Assembly (NCBI GenBank): GCA_964475955.1
Contig: CAYYZY010000231.1
Location: 1 to 11,759 of the forward strand
DNA from: DATKZH01 sp964475955
GTDB lineage: Bacteria > Planctomycetota > Planctomycetia > Pirellulales > Thermoguttaceae
Length of the DNA stretch: 11,759 bases
Direction of reading: 5' to 3'
The first letter of the stretch is position 1; each line of letters opens with the position of its first letter. Positions 1-6,864 of the stretch are shown in pieces. Position numbers and translations under genes: made by a program. The notes below the pieces were generated by a model. That model did no database searches and was not told the DNA's origin. It saw only the letters and a list, made by a program, of their open reading frames with translations.

Positions 1-447
1 GAACGCCCCCAGGCACCCGAACAGCGCCAGGGCGTGCCGTTCTGAGAAACGGATCTGCCGGGCGACCCAGTAGAGGCCGAACGGCATCGCGTAGAAGAAC
101 AAGAGCCGGGCGACGGGGTGAAAATGGTCGGTCTGCCAGTTGTGCGTGAACGTGCTGACCAGCAGGATGCCGAAAAAGGCGCACAGCACCAGTTCGGCGG
201 CGCCCAGCGGCTTGGGATCGGCAAGGCCCCAGCGGCGCCACAGCACGTACTGCACGAGCACGGCCGCCCAGAGGAGCCGATCGACGGTCAAGGGGACCGG
301 GCCGACGTCGAGGTGCAAGAAGGGATGCCCGAAGCACGCCCCGGCCAAGAGCACGATCAGGCAGCCACCCAACAGGCCGCCTCGCAGGAAGACCACGGCG
401 GCCCAGACCAAGGCGGCCAGCACGGCGACGACGAGGATGGCATTCAT
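1..447 (-). CDS. O-antigen polymerase/ligase-like membrane protein, N-terminal part (cut by window edge)
   Basis: The minus strand is open from an ATG at 447-445 to the first base of the window, giving 149 codons with no stop. The product is very hydrophobic, with probable membrane helices near residues 3-20, 24-40, 54-70, 83-99 and 114-129, and short polar loops rich in His, Trp and Arg (for example around residues 101-112). Serial helices with a P-L-T-x-D-R-x-L-W segment (residues 52-60) followed by a helix and a WRRW turn resemble the N-terminus of Wzy/WaaL-type O-antigen polymerases or ligases, which join lipid-linked glycan repeats in the inner membrane. It lies 76 bp downstream of the chain-length protein in the same direction, which fits a polymerisation pair. 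No strong ribosome site precedes the ATG. The family's characteristic large periplasmic loop would be outside the window, so the assignment rests on the N-terminus and neighbours. Confidence 0.72.
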   Translation of the reverse strand, partial: MNAILVVAVLAALVWAAVVFLRGGLLGGCLIVLLAGACFGHPFLHLDVGPVPLTVDRLLWAAVLVQYVLWRRWGLADPKPLGAAELVLCAFFGILLVSTFTHNWQTDHFHPVARLLFFYAMPFGLYWVARQIRFSERHALALFGCLGAF

Positions 448-523
448 GGGCGGAAGGGTTCGGGGTTCGGAGTTCAGGATTGCCGCGCTCACCTGGAGTT
501 CAACATGCTGGCTCCCGTTCCCG
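448..523. repeat. Short gap with degenerate heptamer repeat
   Basis: Between the chain-length gene and the membrane protein gene, positions 457-477 hold two exact copies of GGTTCGG (457-463, 464-470) and a third degenerate one, AGTTCAG (471-477). It precedes the start of the minus-strand gene and may simply be a dispersed simple repeat. Confidence 0.5.
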
Positions 524-2077
524 TTACCGATCGCCTCCATGATGCGCGGAGGCCGTGCGCTGGAGTGCCTCGCTAAAGGATAGGGCGCCAACGGGCGGGG
601 CCGCGGGGTGCGTGTGGCCGTTGCCGCGGCGGGCCTTCGCGACCGGCGCCTGCGCCGTTCCCACGGTGAGGATCGTCGGTTCGGCCGGTTCGGCCGGTTC
701 GGCCGTCGTCGGCTCGGCGTGCTCGGCCGTCGGGACCGGGTCGACCGTCAGCAGCAAGGTCCCCAGACCGGCCATCAGGCCGCCAATGAGCCCGACCAGG
801 ACGATCAGGGCGCGGCGCGGCCCAACCGGGTGGGTACCCGCCTCGGGGCCGTCGACCCGCGCGATCAGGCTGGCGGCCTTGGCCGTGGCCTGGCTGACGC
901 GTGCGTCGGCCAGCTTCTGTTCGGCCCGTTCGAGCAGCTCGGTGCGATTGCGGGTCTCGGCGACCAAGTTGGCGTAGTCGGCACGCAGCCCGGCCAGGCG
1001 GTCGAGGCGCGCGGTGGCCGCTTCCAGCCGCTCGTCGAGCATGGCGACGCGGTCGGCGTTCAGTCGCACGTCGAGTTCCACGCCGGCGATCGCGCTGGCG
1101 ACCTCGTTGTGCAAGTGCCGGGCGACCTGTTCCTCCGACTCCTTGGCGGCCAGCACCAGCGGATGGGCCTCCGACATGCGGCCTCGCAGTTGGGCGGTTC
1201 GCAGTTGGGCGTCGACCAGCCCGTCCTTCAGGCGCTTCAGGGCCGGCTGCGATTCGAGCAGCCGGTTGGGCGTGGCCACCAGGCGCCCCGGATCCTGCTG
1301 GGCCGCCCGAAGGAACACGAGCAACTCCCGGCTCGACTTCTCGGCGGCCTGGGCATCGCGCCGTTCGTTGCGGATCTCCGTGATCGTGCGTCCCAGTTGG
1401 CCGTCTCCGTTGCCCCATTCCTGGAGTCCGCGGAGTTCGGCCAGGTCGCTCCCCACGTGCTGCTCGATCTCGCGGAGCCGGCGGGTCGACTCGCCCAGGT
1501 CCTCCGCGGCCAGATTCACGGCCTTCTCCAGTTCGCCGATCATGCTCCGGGCCTTGCTGTCGCGGAGCTGTTGGAAGCGGTCCTCCAACTGGTCGCAGAT
1601 CGCCGCCACCAGGGCGACCGCGCGCGGGCGGCTTTGGTCGCGGACTTCGACGTAGAAGATCTCCGTGGTGCCGAACTCGGCCCCCTTGGGCGGGCTCAGC
1701 TTGACGGCCTCGCGCAAGGCCTCGACGTCGCGATCGCTCGGCCACGCCGTCTCGTTCGAGGCGCGATCCTTCGGGGGCCCGACTTCCTCGAGCGCCTCGA
1801 CCAGCACGGTGCGGCTTGCGGCCAGCTCGAGAATCGTCTCCTGCACCGTCTGCATCTGTTCGGCGTGCCGGAACTCGCCAGGCCGGGCCTCGCTCCCCGC
1901 CGCTTCGTTGCGGACGATCAACGCCTGCGACGCCTCCCAGGTGGCCGGCCGCATCACCGCGTACACGGTGGCCGCCAGGCCCACGACGAGCGCCGGGGCC
2001 AGCCAGCGCCTCGGATGTTTGGCAAGCAGAGAAACGAACTGGCGAGGGGTAGCGATCAACGGCGTTTCGGAACTCAT
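524..2077 (-). CDS. Wzz/GNVR-type polysaccharide chain-length determinant / export protein
   Basis: The 517-residue product has the layout of polysaccharide co-polymerases: a short cytoplasmic N-terminus, membrane helix near residues 25-42, a large periplasmic region rich in Ala, Glu, Arg and Leu that looks coiled-coil (about 155-400), and a second helix near 423-445 preceded by P-V-G-P-R-R, the usual lead into the second helix of this family. Such proteins set polymer length and help export of exopolysaccharide at the inner membrane. The C-terminal tail (446-517) has no Walker A or B motif, so the tyrosine kinase half seen in fused BY-kinases is missing; a separate kinase would have to be elsewhere. 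The tail has an Ala-Glu-Pro repeat. I start at ATG 2077 because the open frame continues to 2608 only through low-complexity, repeat-derived sequence. No good ribosome site is visible. It is followed by the O-antigen polymerase-like gene. Confidence 0.82.
   Translation of the reverse strand: MSSETPLIATPRQFVSLLAKHPRRWLAPALVVGLAATVYAVMRPATWEASQALIVRNEAAGSEARPGEFRHAEQMQTVQETILELAASRTVLVEALEEVGPPKDRASNETAWPSDRDVEALREAVKLSPPKGAEFGTTEIFYVEVRDQSRPRAVALVAAICDQLEDRFQQLRDSKARSMIGELEKAVNLAAEDLGESTRRLREIEQHVGSDLAELRGLQEWGNGDGQLGRTITEIRNERRDAQAAEKSSRELLVFLRAAQQDPGRLVATPNRLLESQPALKRLKDGLVDAQLRTAQLRGRMSEAHPLVLAAKESEEQVARHLHNEVASAIAGVELDVRLNADRVAMLDERLEAATARLDRLAGLRADYANLVAETRNRTELLERAEQKLADARVSQATAKAASLIARVDGPEAGTHPVGPRRALIVLVGLIGGLMAGLGTLLLTVDPVPTAEHAEPTTAEPAEPAEPTILTVGTAQAPVAKARRGNGHTHPAAPPVGALSFSEALQRTASAHHGGDR
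677..703. repeat. 9-bp tandem repeat inside the chain-length gene
   Basis: Three exact copies of CGGTTCGGC (677-685, 686-694, 695-703) encode Ala-Glu-Pro-type triplets in the cytoplasmic tail, after the second membrane helix. The repeat keeps the reading frame when its copy number changes, so tail length may vary among strains. Confidence 0.8.
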
Positions 2078-2167
2078 GGGGTTTGGCTCTCGCAATCGGG
2101 GGGCGAACAGATTGGATCGACTCGGGTGCCTTGGACCGCCGGTAGGATCCGCGGTTTGGGTTGACCA

Positions 2168-2179
2168 GGTTTGCAAACC
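2168..2179. promoter_or_regulatory. Perfect 12-bp palindrome, possible operator
   Basis: GGTTTGCAAACC is a perfect palindrome placed about 90 bp upstream of the chain-length gene start. Two-fold symmetric sites of this size are typical of dimeric repressors, but no regulator gene is in the window, so the role is only suggested. Confidence 0.35.
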
Positions 2180-2298
2180 GGGTGCCAACGCCCGGCGCCG
2201 TCGATCGTCGAGCGAGGCGAGCGCGGTAACGTCTTGCGGCGTAAAGACTTCGGTTCTGCGAATGGGCCCGGGGCTCAATCGCGGCGTGGCGATCCTTC

Positions 2299-2327
2299 GC
2301 CCGTTGGGTTGCCGGAACGCAACGGGC
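2299..2327. repeat. Stem-loop in the divergent region
   Basis: GCCCGTTG (2299-2306) pairs with CAACGGGC (2320-2327). Inside, GTT (2308-2310) pairs with AAC (2316-2318) around a five-base loop, with one G-G mismatch between the stems. It has no T-run, so it is not a usual intrinsic terminator. Confidence 0.55.
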
Positions 2328-2553
2328 CGTGGCAGGGCGGCAACGTCGTGCCGCGCGGACCGACGCCGCACCAGCGGCGCAAGGACCCCATCGCCGAAGC
2401 GCTTGGCGAAAAAGGGCTTGCATCCGCTTTGCCGTAACGGAGAGTTGAGCAGCCCCTTGGGGGGAGGTCGTTCGGGCGGGGAAGTGCCCGGGGAGGCTTT
2501 GGGGGTTGCGGCGAGGGGGACCGCGGCGAGGGTCGATGCGTGCGTTGGGGGCG

Positions 2554-2618
2554 AGGCAGAGCCTCGCGTTGGGGCGTTCCCAGGCGGAGCCTGCGAACGA
2601 GGGAACAAGGCGAAGCCT
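2554..2618. repeat. Three AGGC-N-GCCT palindromes at 26-28 bp spacing
   Basis: AGGCAGAGCCT (2554-2564), AGGCGGAGCCT (2582-2592) and AGGCGAAGCCT (2608-2618) share the outer AGGC/GCCT arms and differ only in the centre. Each is followed by a similar stretch with GCGAACG or GGAAACG. The second copy with its flank (2582-2601) recurs inverted at 11341-11360 with two mismatches in 20 bases, which marks it as a dispersed repeat family. Confidence 0.75.
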
Positions 2619-2644
2619 GGAAACGCGGGAAGAATTCTGGGATC

Positions 2645-2654
2645 GAGGGAGGGG
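2645..2654 (+). promoter_or_regulatory. Ribosome binding site that decides the acyltransferase start
   Basis: GAGGGAGGGG ends four bases before the GTG at 2659. It is the only good purine-rich site near the beginning of the conserved protein, and it argues against the upstream in-frame starts that would run through the repeat region. Confidence 0.6.
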
Positions 2655-2658
2655 CTTC

Positions 2659-3861
2659 GTGCCCGACAGACTTCGAGAGTCGACTGTGGATTGTGTGCAG
2701 GTAGCGATTCCGTCGGGCGGTCGCGTCGTCTGCTACGAGAGCTTCGATAACGACGCGTTGGCGGCCGGCTGGGATCGGCTGGCAGGGGGCGTGCCGTTTC
2801 GCAGTTGGGCCTGGAACACGCACTGGTGGCGGCACTACGGCTCAGGCCCGGCCCGGCAAGACGCCGGCGCCGAGCTGTTCATCCTGGCCGTGTTCGACCA
2901 CAGCGGGACACTGCTGGGCATCGCGCCGTGGTACGCCGGTCGCTCTGCGTGGGAGGGCCGGGTGGTGCGGTTTTTGGGATCGGGCGAAGTCTGCTCCGAC
3001 TACCTGAGCGTGTTGTGCGCTCCCGGGACCGAGGAGAGGGTCGGCGCCGCGCTGGCCCATTGGCTTACGCGCGCCGACACGTCGGCCGACCGCGGAGCTC
3101 GCGGTCGATGGGACCTGTTGGAGCTGACCGGCGTTGCGGCCGACGACGTCGCCGTCGCCCGGCTCGCCGCCGAACTCGAAGCCCGGGGCAACACGGTGCA
3201 TTACCGGCCCGGCCCGCGATGCTGGCGGATCGAGCTTCCCGCCAGTTGGGACGCGTATCTGGCCAGCCTTTCGAAGGACCACCGCAAGCGGGTGCGCCGG
3301 TCCTCGCGCGGCATCCTGGCCACCGATCGCGTGACGGTCCACTCGGTCGAGCGCCTGGAGGAGCTGGCCGAGGCGCAGGACGTGCTCATCGACCTGCATC
3401 AGCGGCGGCGGCAGTCGCTCGGGGAGCCCGGCTGCTTCGCGTCGAGCCGGTTTCGCGGTTTTCACCTCAACGTGATGGGCGACCTGCTGCGAAACGGCCA
3501 GCTCCGCCTGCAATGGCTGGCGCTGGACGGCCGGCCGCTCGCCGCCGAGTACGCCCTGGCCGGCGACGGCGTGATCTACGCCTACCAGTCCGGGGTGGAC
3601 CCCGACGCCCTGGACCATTCGCCCGGCCGACTGAGCCACGTCGTCATGCTGCGTCGGGCGATCGAGCAGGGCTACCGCGCGTTGGACTTCCTTCGTGGCG
3701 ACGAGCCCTACAAGCCGCACTGGCGCGCCGAGCCGCGGCCGAGCATCGAGGTCCGCGCGGTTCCGGCCAAGGCGGGCGCCCAAATGCGGCACGGCCTCTG
3801 GCTGGCCGGCAACCGCGTGAAGGACTGGATCCGAAGCGGCCTGCGCAGAACGCGAGGATGA
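2659..3861 (+). CDS. GNAT-type acyltransferase, CelD/BcsL-like (FemAB-related fold)
   Basis: The 400-residue product matches the acetyltransferase_6 pattern: two GNAT-like halves, a basic linker S-K-D-H-R-K-R-V-R-R near residues 205-214, and the C-terminal signature D-F-L-R-G-D-E-P-Y-K-x-x-W at about 343-355. Family members are linked to cellulose and exopolysaccharide loci and are thought to transfer acyl groups to sugars or to surface glycans; the substrate here cannot be read from sequence. No signal peptide or membrane helix is seen, so it should act in the cytoplasm. GTG 2659 is chosen for its ribosome site; a second in-frame GTG at 2695 is possible. The stop at 3859-3861 is four bases before the deacetylase start, and the two are probably one transcript. 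Confidence 0.85.
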   Translation: MPDRLRESTVDCVQVAIPSGGRVVCYESFDNDALAAGWDRLAGGVPFRSWAWNTHWWRHYGSGPARQDAGAELFILAVFDHSGTLLGIAPWYAGRSAWEGRVVRFLGSGEVCSDYLSVLCAPGTEERVGAALAHWLTRADTSADRGARGRWDLLELTGVAADDVAVARLAAELEARGNTVHYRPGPRCWRIELPASWDAYLASLSKDHRKRVRRSSRGILATDRVTVHSVERLEELAEAQDVLIDLHQRRRQSLGEPGCFASSRFRGFHLNVMGDLLRNGQLRLQWLALDGRPLAAEYALAGDGVIYAYQSGVDPDALDHSPGRLSHVVMLRRAIEQGYRALDFLRGDEPYKPHWRAEPRPSIEVRAVPAKAGAQMRHGLWLAGNRVKDWIRSGLRRTRG

Positions 3862-3865
3862 GACG

Positions 3866-4762
3866 GTGATCGACCCCAGGTTGATCTTGTTGGATATCTA
3901 CTACCGCGCGTCGTGTCCCTACCGCTGGTGGTGGCACCACCGGGCGGCGGCCGCGCGGCGGGAGCCGGTGGTCGTGTTGTTCTACCATCGGATCGCCGAC
4001 GACCGGGCGAACCCCTGGACCACGTCGAACTGCAGCTTCGCTCGCCAGATCGACTGGCTCGCACGGCGCTTCCAGCTCGTTTCGCTCGAAGAAGCCCAGC
4101 GCAGGATCCGCGCCGGCAACGAACGGCCGTGTGCGAGCATCACGTTCGACGACGGCTACGCCGAGAACTGCCGGGCGGCGATCCCGTTGTTGATCCGCCG
4201 GAAGATCCCGTGCACGTATTTCGTCACGCTCCGAAACGTGCTCGACGGCGAGCCGTTCCCGCACGACGTCGACCGGGGCGATCGCTTCCATCCGAACGAC
4301 CTTGACCAGCTTCGGGCGATGGCCGACGCAGGGATCGAGATCGGCGCCCACACGCGCACGCATCCCGATCTGGCCCAGGTGACCGGCGAGGCCCGGCTCC
4401 ACGACGAGGTGGTCGCCTCGGGCCGGGAGCTGGAAGCCCTGGTGGGCCGTCGCGTGCGCTACTTCGCCTTCCCGTTCGGGCAGTACGCCAACCTCACATC
4501 GCGAGCGTTCCAGGTCGCCCGGGAGGCGCGCTACGAGGCGGTCTGCTCGGCGTACGGCGGCTACAACTACCCGGGCGACGACCCGTTTCACCTCCAGCGG
4601 ATCCATGTCGACGAGGGAATGACCCGCCTGAGGAACCGGGCCACCGTCGATCCGCGCAAAGTGCGAACGCTCCGATTTTCGTACGAGATGAGTGAGACCG
4701 TGCAGCCACAGGCCGCCGCCGAGCCGCGATCCGTGCTTGCAGGAATGGGCGAAGGCGACTAG
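3866..4762 (+). CDS. NodB-type polysaccharide deacetylase (carbohydrate esterase family 4)
   Basis: The 298-residue product carries the three NodB motifs: T-F-D-D-G-Y with Asp95 and Asp96, H-T-R-T-H with the metal ligands His162 and His166, and F-P-F-G at 202-205. Such enzymes remove N- or O-acetyl groups from glycans using a divalent metal held by Asp-His-His. The early V-L-F-Y-H-R segment (37-42) is typical of the family branch found in exopolysaccharide loci. No signal peptide is visible, although residues 1-30 contain Trp/Tyr-rich hydrophobic stretches, so a cytoplasmic or membrane-side action is possible. The GTG start lies seven bases after GAGGA (3854-3858), which overlaps the end of the acyltransferase gene, so translation is probably coupled. 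The pairing of acylating and deacylating enzymes suggests a tuned degree of substitution of the polymer. Confidence 0.9.
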   Translation: MIDPRLILLDIYYRASCPYRWWWHHRAAAARREPVVVLFYHRIADDRANPWTTSNCSFARQIDWLARRFQLVSLEEAQRRIRAGNERPCASITFDDGYAENCRAAIPLLIRRKIPCTYFVTLRNVLDGEPFPHDVDRGDRFHPNDLDQLRAMADAGIEIGAHTRTHPDLAQVTGEARLHDEVVASGRELEALVGRRVRYFAFPFGQYANLTSRAFQVAREARYEAVCSAYGGYNYPGDDPFHLQRIHVDEGMTRLRNRATVDPRKVRTLRFSYEMSETVQPQAAAEPRSVLAGMGEGD

Positions 4763-4913
4763 CCCGGAATATTCACAGGACGTTTGTAGTGACCGCATTC
4801 ACGCGGTCGGAAGCCGATCCGGGATAACGGGATAAAAGGTCCTGATAAATCGGGTCACTACGACCCAACATAAATCACCCGGAATAGTGGACAGGCGGAA
4901 AGTAGACGACTCC
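4763..4913. promoter_or_regulatory. Repeat-rich, AT-richer spacer before the flippase gene
   Basis: Within this 151-bp gap are a direct repeat CCCGGAATA at 4763-4771 and 4878-4886 (each soon followed by ACAGG), a GAATATTC palindrome (4767-4774), a hairpin GACCGC/GCGGTC (4791-4796 with 4803-4808), an 8-bp tandem CGGGATAA (4820-4827, 4828-4835), and a 9-bp inverted pair GTAGTGACC/GGTCACTAC (4786-4794 with 4853-4861). A second small hairpin GGGTC/GACCC spans 4852-4866. The density and the local drop in GC suggest a promoter or control region giving the flippase its own expression. No clear -35/-10 pair stands out. Confidence 0.5.
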
Positions 4914-6551
4914 ATGGCAGGATGCGCCGACGAGCTTTCGAGCTTCAGCGACCGCCCGCCCCGGCGCGCAGCGCTCGGCCTGCGGACCGACACCCTGGCC
5001 GACACCGTGATGGTCCTCCTCTCGCTGTCGATCATCCAGCGGATGGTGGGATTCGTGCGCGCGATCCTGTTCTGCCGCTGGTTGGACGCCGACGCGCTGG
5101 GCCAGTGGGACATGGCGCAAAACTTCCTCATGCTGGCCGCGCCGGTCTCCGTGGTGGCGCTGTCGGGCTCGTTTCCCCGCTACGCCGAGCACTACCTCCA
5201 GCGGCGGCAACTCCGCAGCGTGCTGAGTCGGACCGCCCTGGCCTGTGCGCTGCTGGCCGCCGGGGCCGCCGCGATGATGCACCTGGCGGGCCCGGCGTTC
5301 TCCCGTCTCGTGTTCGGCACCCCCGAATGCACCCACCTGGTCGCGGCCTTGGCGGCGAGCCTGCTGGGTATGGTCGCGCTGAACTACTTCATCGACCTTT
5401 TCGCGGCGCTTCGGAACGTGCGGCTGATGGCCGGGCTGCACCTGCTCCACAGCCTGGGGTTCGCCGCCTTCGGGATCGGCCTGCTCGTGGCGTGGCAATG
5501 CACGGCGCTGAGCGTCGTGATCGCGTACGGCGCCTCGTTGGCGCTGGCCGCGGGCGGCGGGGCGTGGTGGCTGGCGCGGAATTGGCGGGCGATTCCGGGC
5601 GACGCGGCCCCTCCGCCTCATCGGGAGCTGTGGTCGAAGCTGCTGCCGTTCGCCGGATGGCTCTGGCTGTCGAGCATGATGGCCAATCTGTTCGCAATCG
5701 CCGACCGGTACATGATCATCCACTACGCGCCGGGGACGAGCTCCCAGGTGTTGGCCCAAGTGGGCGAATACCACAGCTCGCGCCTGCTGCCCGTCCTGCT
5801 GATCTCCCTCACCATGATGATCACCTCGAACGTCACGGCCCATCTGGCCCACGACTGGGAGGCGGGGCGGCGCGAACGCGTGGCTGCGCGGTTGAACCTG
5901 ATGCTGAAGCTGTTCGGGTTCGCCTTGTGCGCCGCGGCGGTGGGGATCCTGCTGGTCGCGCCGCCGCTGTTTCGCGGCTTCTTCCAGGGCAAATTCGCCG
6001 AGGGGCTGGCGGTGCTCCCCTGGACGCTCACCTACTGCGTCTGGTTCGCCATGCTGATCGTCGCGCAGACCTACCTGATCTGCCGCGAGAAGGCGTTCTT
6101 CTCGAGCGTGGCGCTTTGCGCCGGCCTGGTGGCGAACGTCGGCTTGAACCTGGTGTTGCTGCCCCGGCTGGGCCTGCTGGGCGCCGTGCTGGCCACGACG
6201 GTCGCCAACCTGGTCGCGCTGCTGGCCGTCGTCGCGTTCAACCGCCGGCTGGGATTCCCCCTCGACCGCGGCGCGTGCCTCACGATGGCCCTCCCCCTCC
6301 TGTTCTGCCTCGGCCCGTGGGTCACTGCGGCCGTGCTGATCGCCCTGGTGCTGAAGGCGTCGAACTCCGACGGGCTCCTCTCCGCGGCCGAGAAACGCGA
6401 GTTTGCTCGGAAGATGGCCGAGTACTGGGCCCGACTTCGCACGCTGCCCTTGCTGGCCAGGCTGGCGCGAGGCCGACACGCCTGGAAGCGGGCCGAGTTC
6501 TCACCGCTTCCCGCCGGGCCGGAGGACGACGCGCAAGCCGCCCCCGAATGA
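4914..6551 (+). CDS. Polysaccharide flippase, Wzx/MATE-like (MOP superfamily)
   Basis: The 545-residue product is a multi-pass membrane protein with about twelve to fourteen hydrophobic segments over residues 30-480, including an early D-T-x-x-D-T-V-M-V-L-L-S-L-S-I-I-Q-R-M-V-G-F-V-R helix with the Arg/Gly pattern of oligosaccharide flippases, and a central break after about residue 230 where the second half begins (L-W-S-K-L-L-P-F-A-G). This is the two-bundle layout of Wzx-type proteins, which move lipid-linked repeat units across the inner membrane. The last roughly 55 residues are charged and soluble. ATG 4914 is taken as start; an in-frame GTG at 4887 would add nine residues and lies in the upstream direct repeat. 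Neither has a strong ribosome site. It sits after the deacetylase gene, consistent with a Wzx/Wzy pathway. Confidence 0.87.
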   Translation: MAGCADELSSFSDRPPRRAALGLRTDTLADTVMVLLSLSIIQRMVGFVRAILFCRWLDADALGQWDMAQNFLMLAAPVSVVALSGSFPRYAEHYLQRRQLRSVLSRTALACALLAAGAAAMMHLAGPAFSRLVFGTPECTHLVAALAASLLGMVALNYFIDLFAALRNVRLMAGLHLLHSLGFAAFGIGLLVAWQCTALSVVIAYGASLALAAGGGAWWLARNWRAIPGDAAPPPHRELWSKLLPFAGWLWLSSMMANLFAIADRYMIIHYAPGTSSQVLAQVGEYHSSRLLPVLLISLTMMITSNVTAHLAHDWEAGRRERVAARLNLMLKLFGFALCAAAVGILLVAPPLFRGFFQGKFAEGLAVLPWTLTYCVWFAMLIVAQTYLICREKAFFSSVALCAGLVANVGLNLVLLPRLGLLGAVLATTVANLVALLAVVAFNRRLGFPLDRGACLTMALPLLFCLGPWVTAAVLIALVLKASNSDGLLSAAEKREFARKMAEYWARLRTLPLLARLARGRHAWKRAEFSPLPAGPEDDAQAAPE

Positions 6552-6864
6552 GCCGCGGGACGACTCCGAAGCGGCCTTCGCGCCTCGGCAGAGTCAACTG
6601 TTGTCCCTCGGTCGAGTCGTCGGTGCGCGACGTGGTTTGAACAGGAGGCAGCAGAGGGAACAGAGATGGGCACACTGAGTTCGCGCGGAAGGAAAGGAAG
6701 GGAACAAACAGAACAGCCCTCTCTGTCTTCTCGGTTCCCTCCTGTTCAGAACGAATCGGCTTCCGCCCCTAAAACACCGAAGTGGTTTCTGAGCCACGCA
6801 CGCAGCATGAACCGGCCCGCCGGGGCACGATCGCGATGATGTAGTCCGCTTCTCGGGCTTCGCC
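6552..6864. other. Convergent intergenic region
   Basis: This 313-bp gap lies between the ends of the flippase gene and a minus-strand methyltransferase gene. Its main content is the 111-bp inverted repeat at 6638-6748. The part next to the methyltransferase (6769-6864) continues that gene's frame after its stop but is probably repeat-derived. I find no gene of its own. Confidence 0.6.
6638..6748. repeat. 111-bp element with imperfect 28-bp inverted ends
   Basis: Arms 6638-6665 and 6721-6748 are inverted copies matching at 22 of 28 positions by my alignment, with the outer 11 bases identical (TGAACAGGAGG against CCTCCTGTTCA). The centre is rich in GGAAGG-type purines. It lies between two convergent genes, so it could end transcription from both sides, or be a short non-autonomous mobile element; there is no open frame inside and I see no clear target duplication. 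Confidence 0.65.

Larger units (their letters stand above)
2078..2658. other. Divergent intergenic region between the two polysaccharide gene groups
   Basis: This 581-bp stretch separates the minus-strand chain-length gene from the plus-strand acyltransferase gene, so both promoters should lie here, though I cannot point to a convincing -35/-10 or -24/-12 pair. It holds a perfect 12-bp palindrome (2168-2179), a long hairpin (2299-2327), and three AGGC/GCCT palindromes (2554-2618). Open frames on both strands cross it, but their translations are rich in Pro, Arg, Gly and Ala with no recognisable domain, and they follow the repeats, so I read it as non-coding. Confidence 0.65.

Noticed and set aside
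118..583. Plus-strand open frames opposite the first gene
   Set aside because: Their products are Gln/Gly/Arg-rich with no domain, and the minus strand codes for a clear multi-pass membrane protein over the same bases.
608..2164. Long plus-strand frame opposite the chain-length gene
   Set aside because: It is the antisense shadow of a high-GC gene; the minus strand has the membrane helices and coiled-coil pattern expected.
2078..2608. Open frame extending the chain-length protein by 177 residues at its N-terminus
   Set aside because: The extra sequence is Pro/Arg/Ala-rich, crosses the dispersed palindromes, and precedes the normal short N-terminus before the first membrane helix. GC-rich DNA leaves such frames open by chance.
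2506..2658. Longer start for the acyltransferase at 2506
   Set aside because: The added 51 residues are translated repeat sequence, and a good ribosome site stands just before GTG 2659.
4875..6479. Long minus-strand frame opposite the flippase gene
   Set aside because: Its product is Gln/Arg/Gly-rich and low in complexity, while the plus strand gives a well-formed membrane protein.
6638..6748. A complete insertion sequence
   Set aside because: Only 111 bp long, with no transposase frame and no visible target-site duplication.
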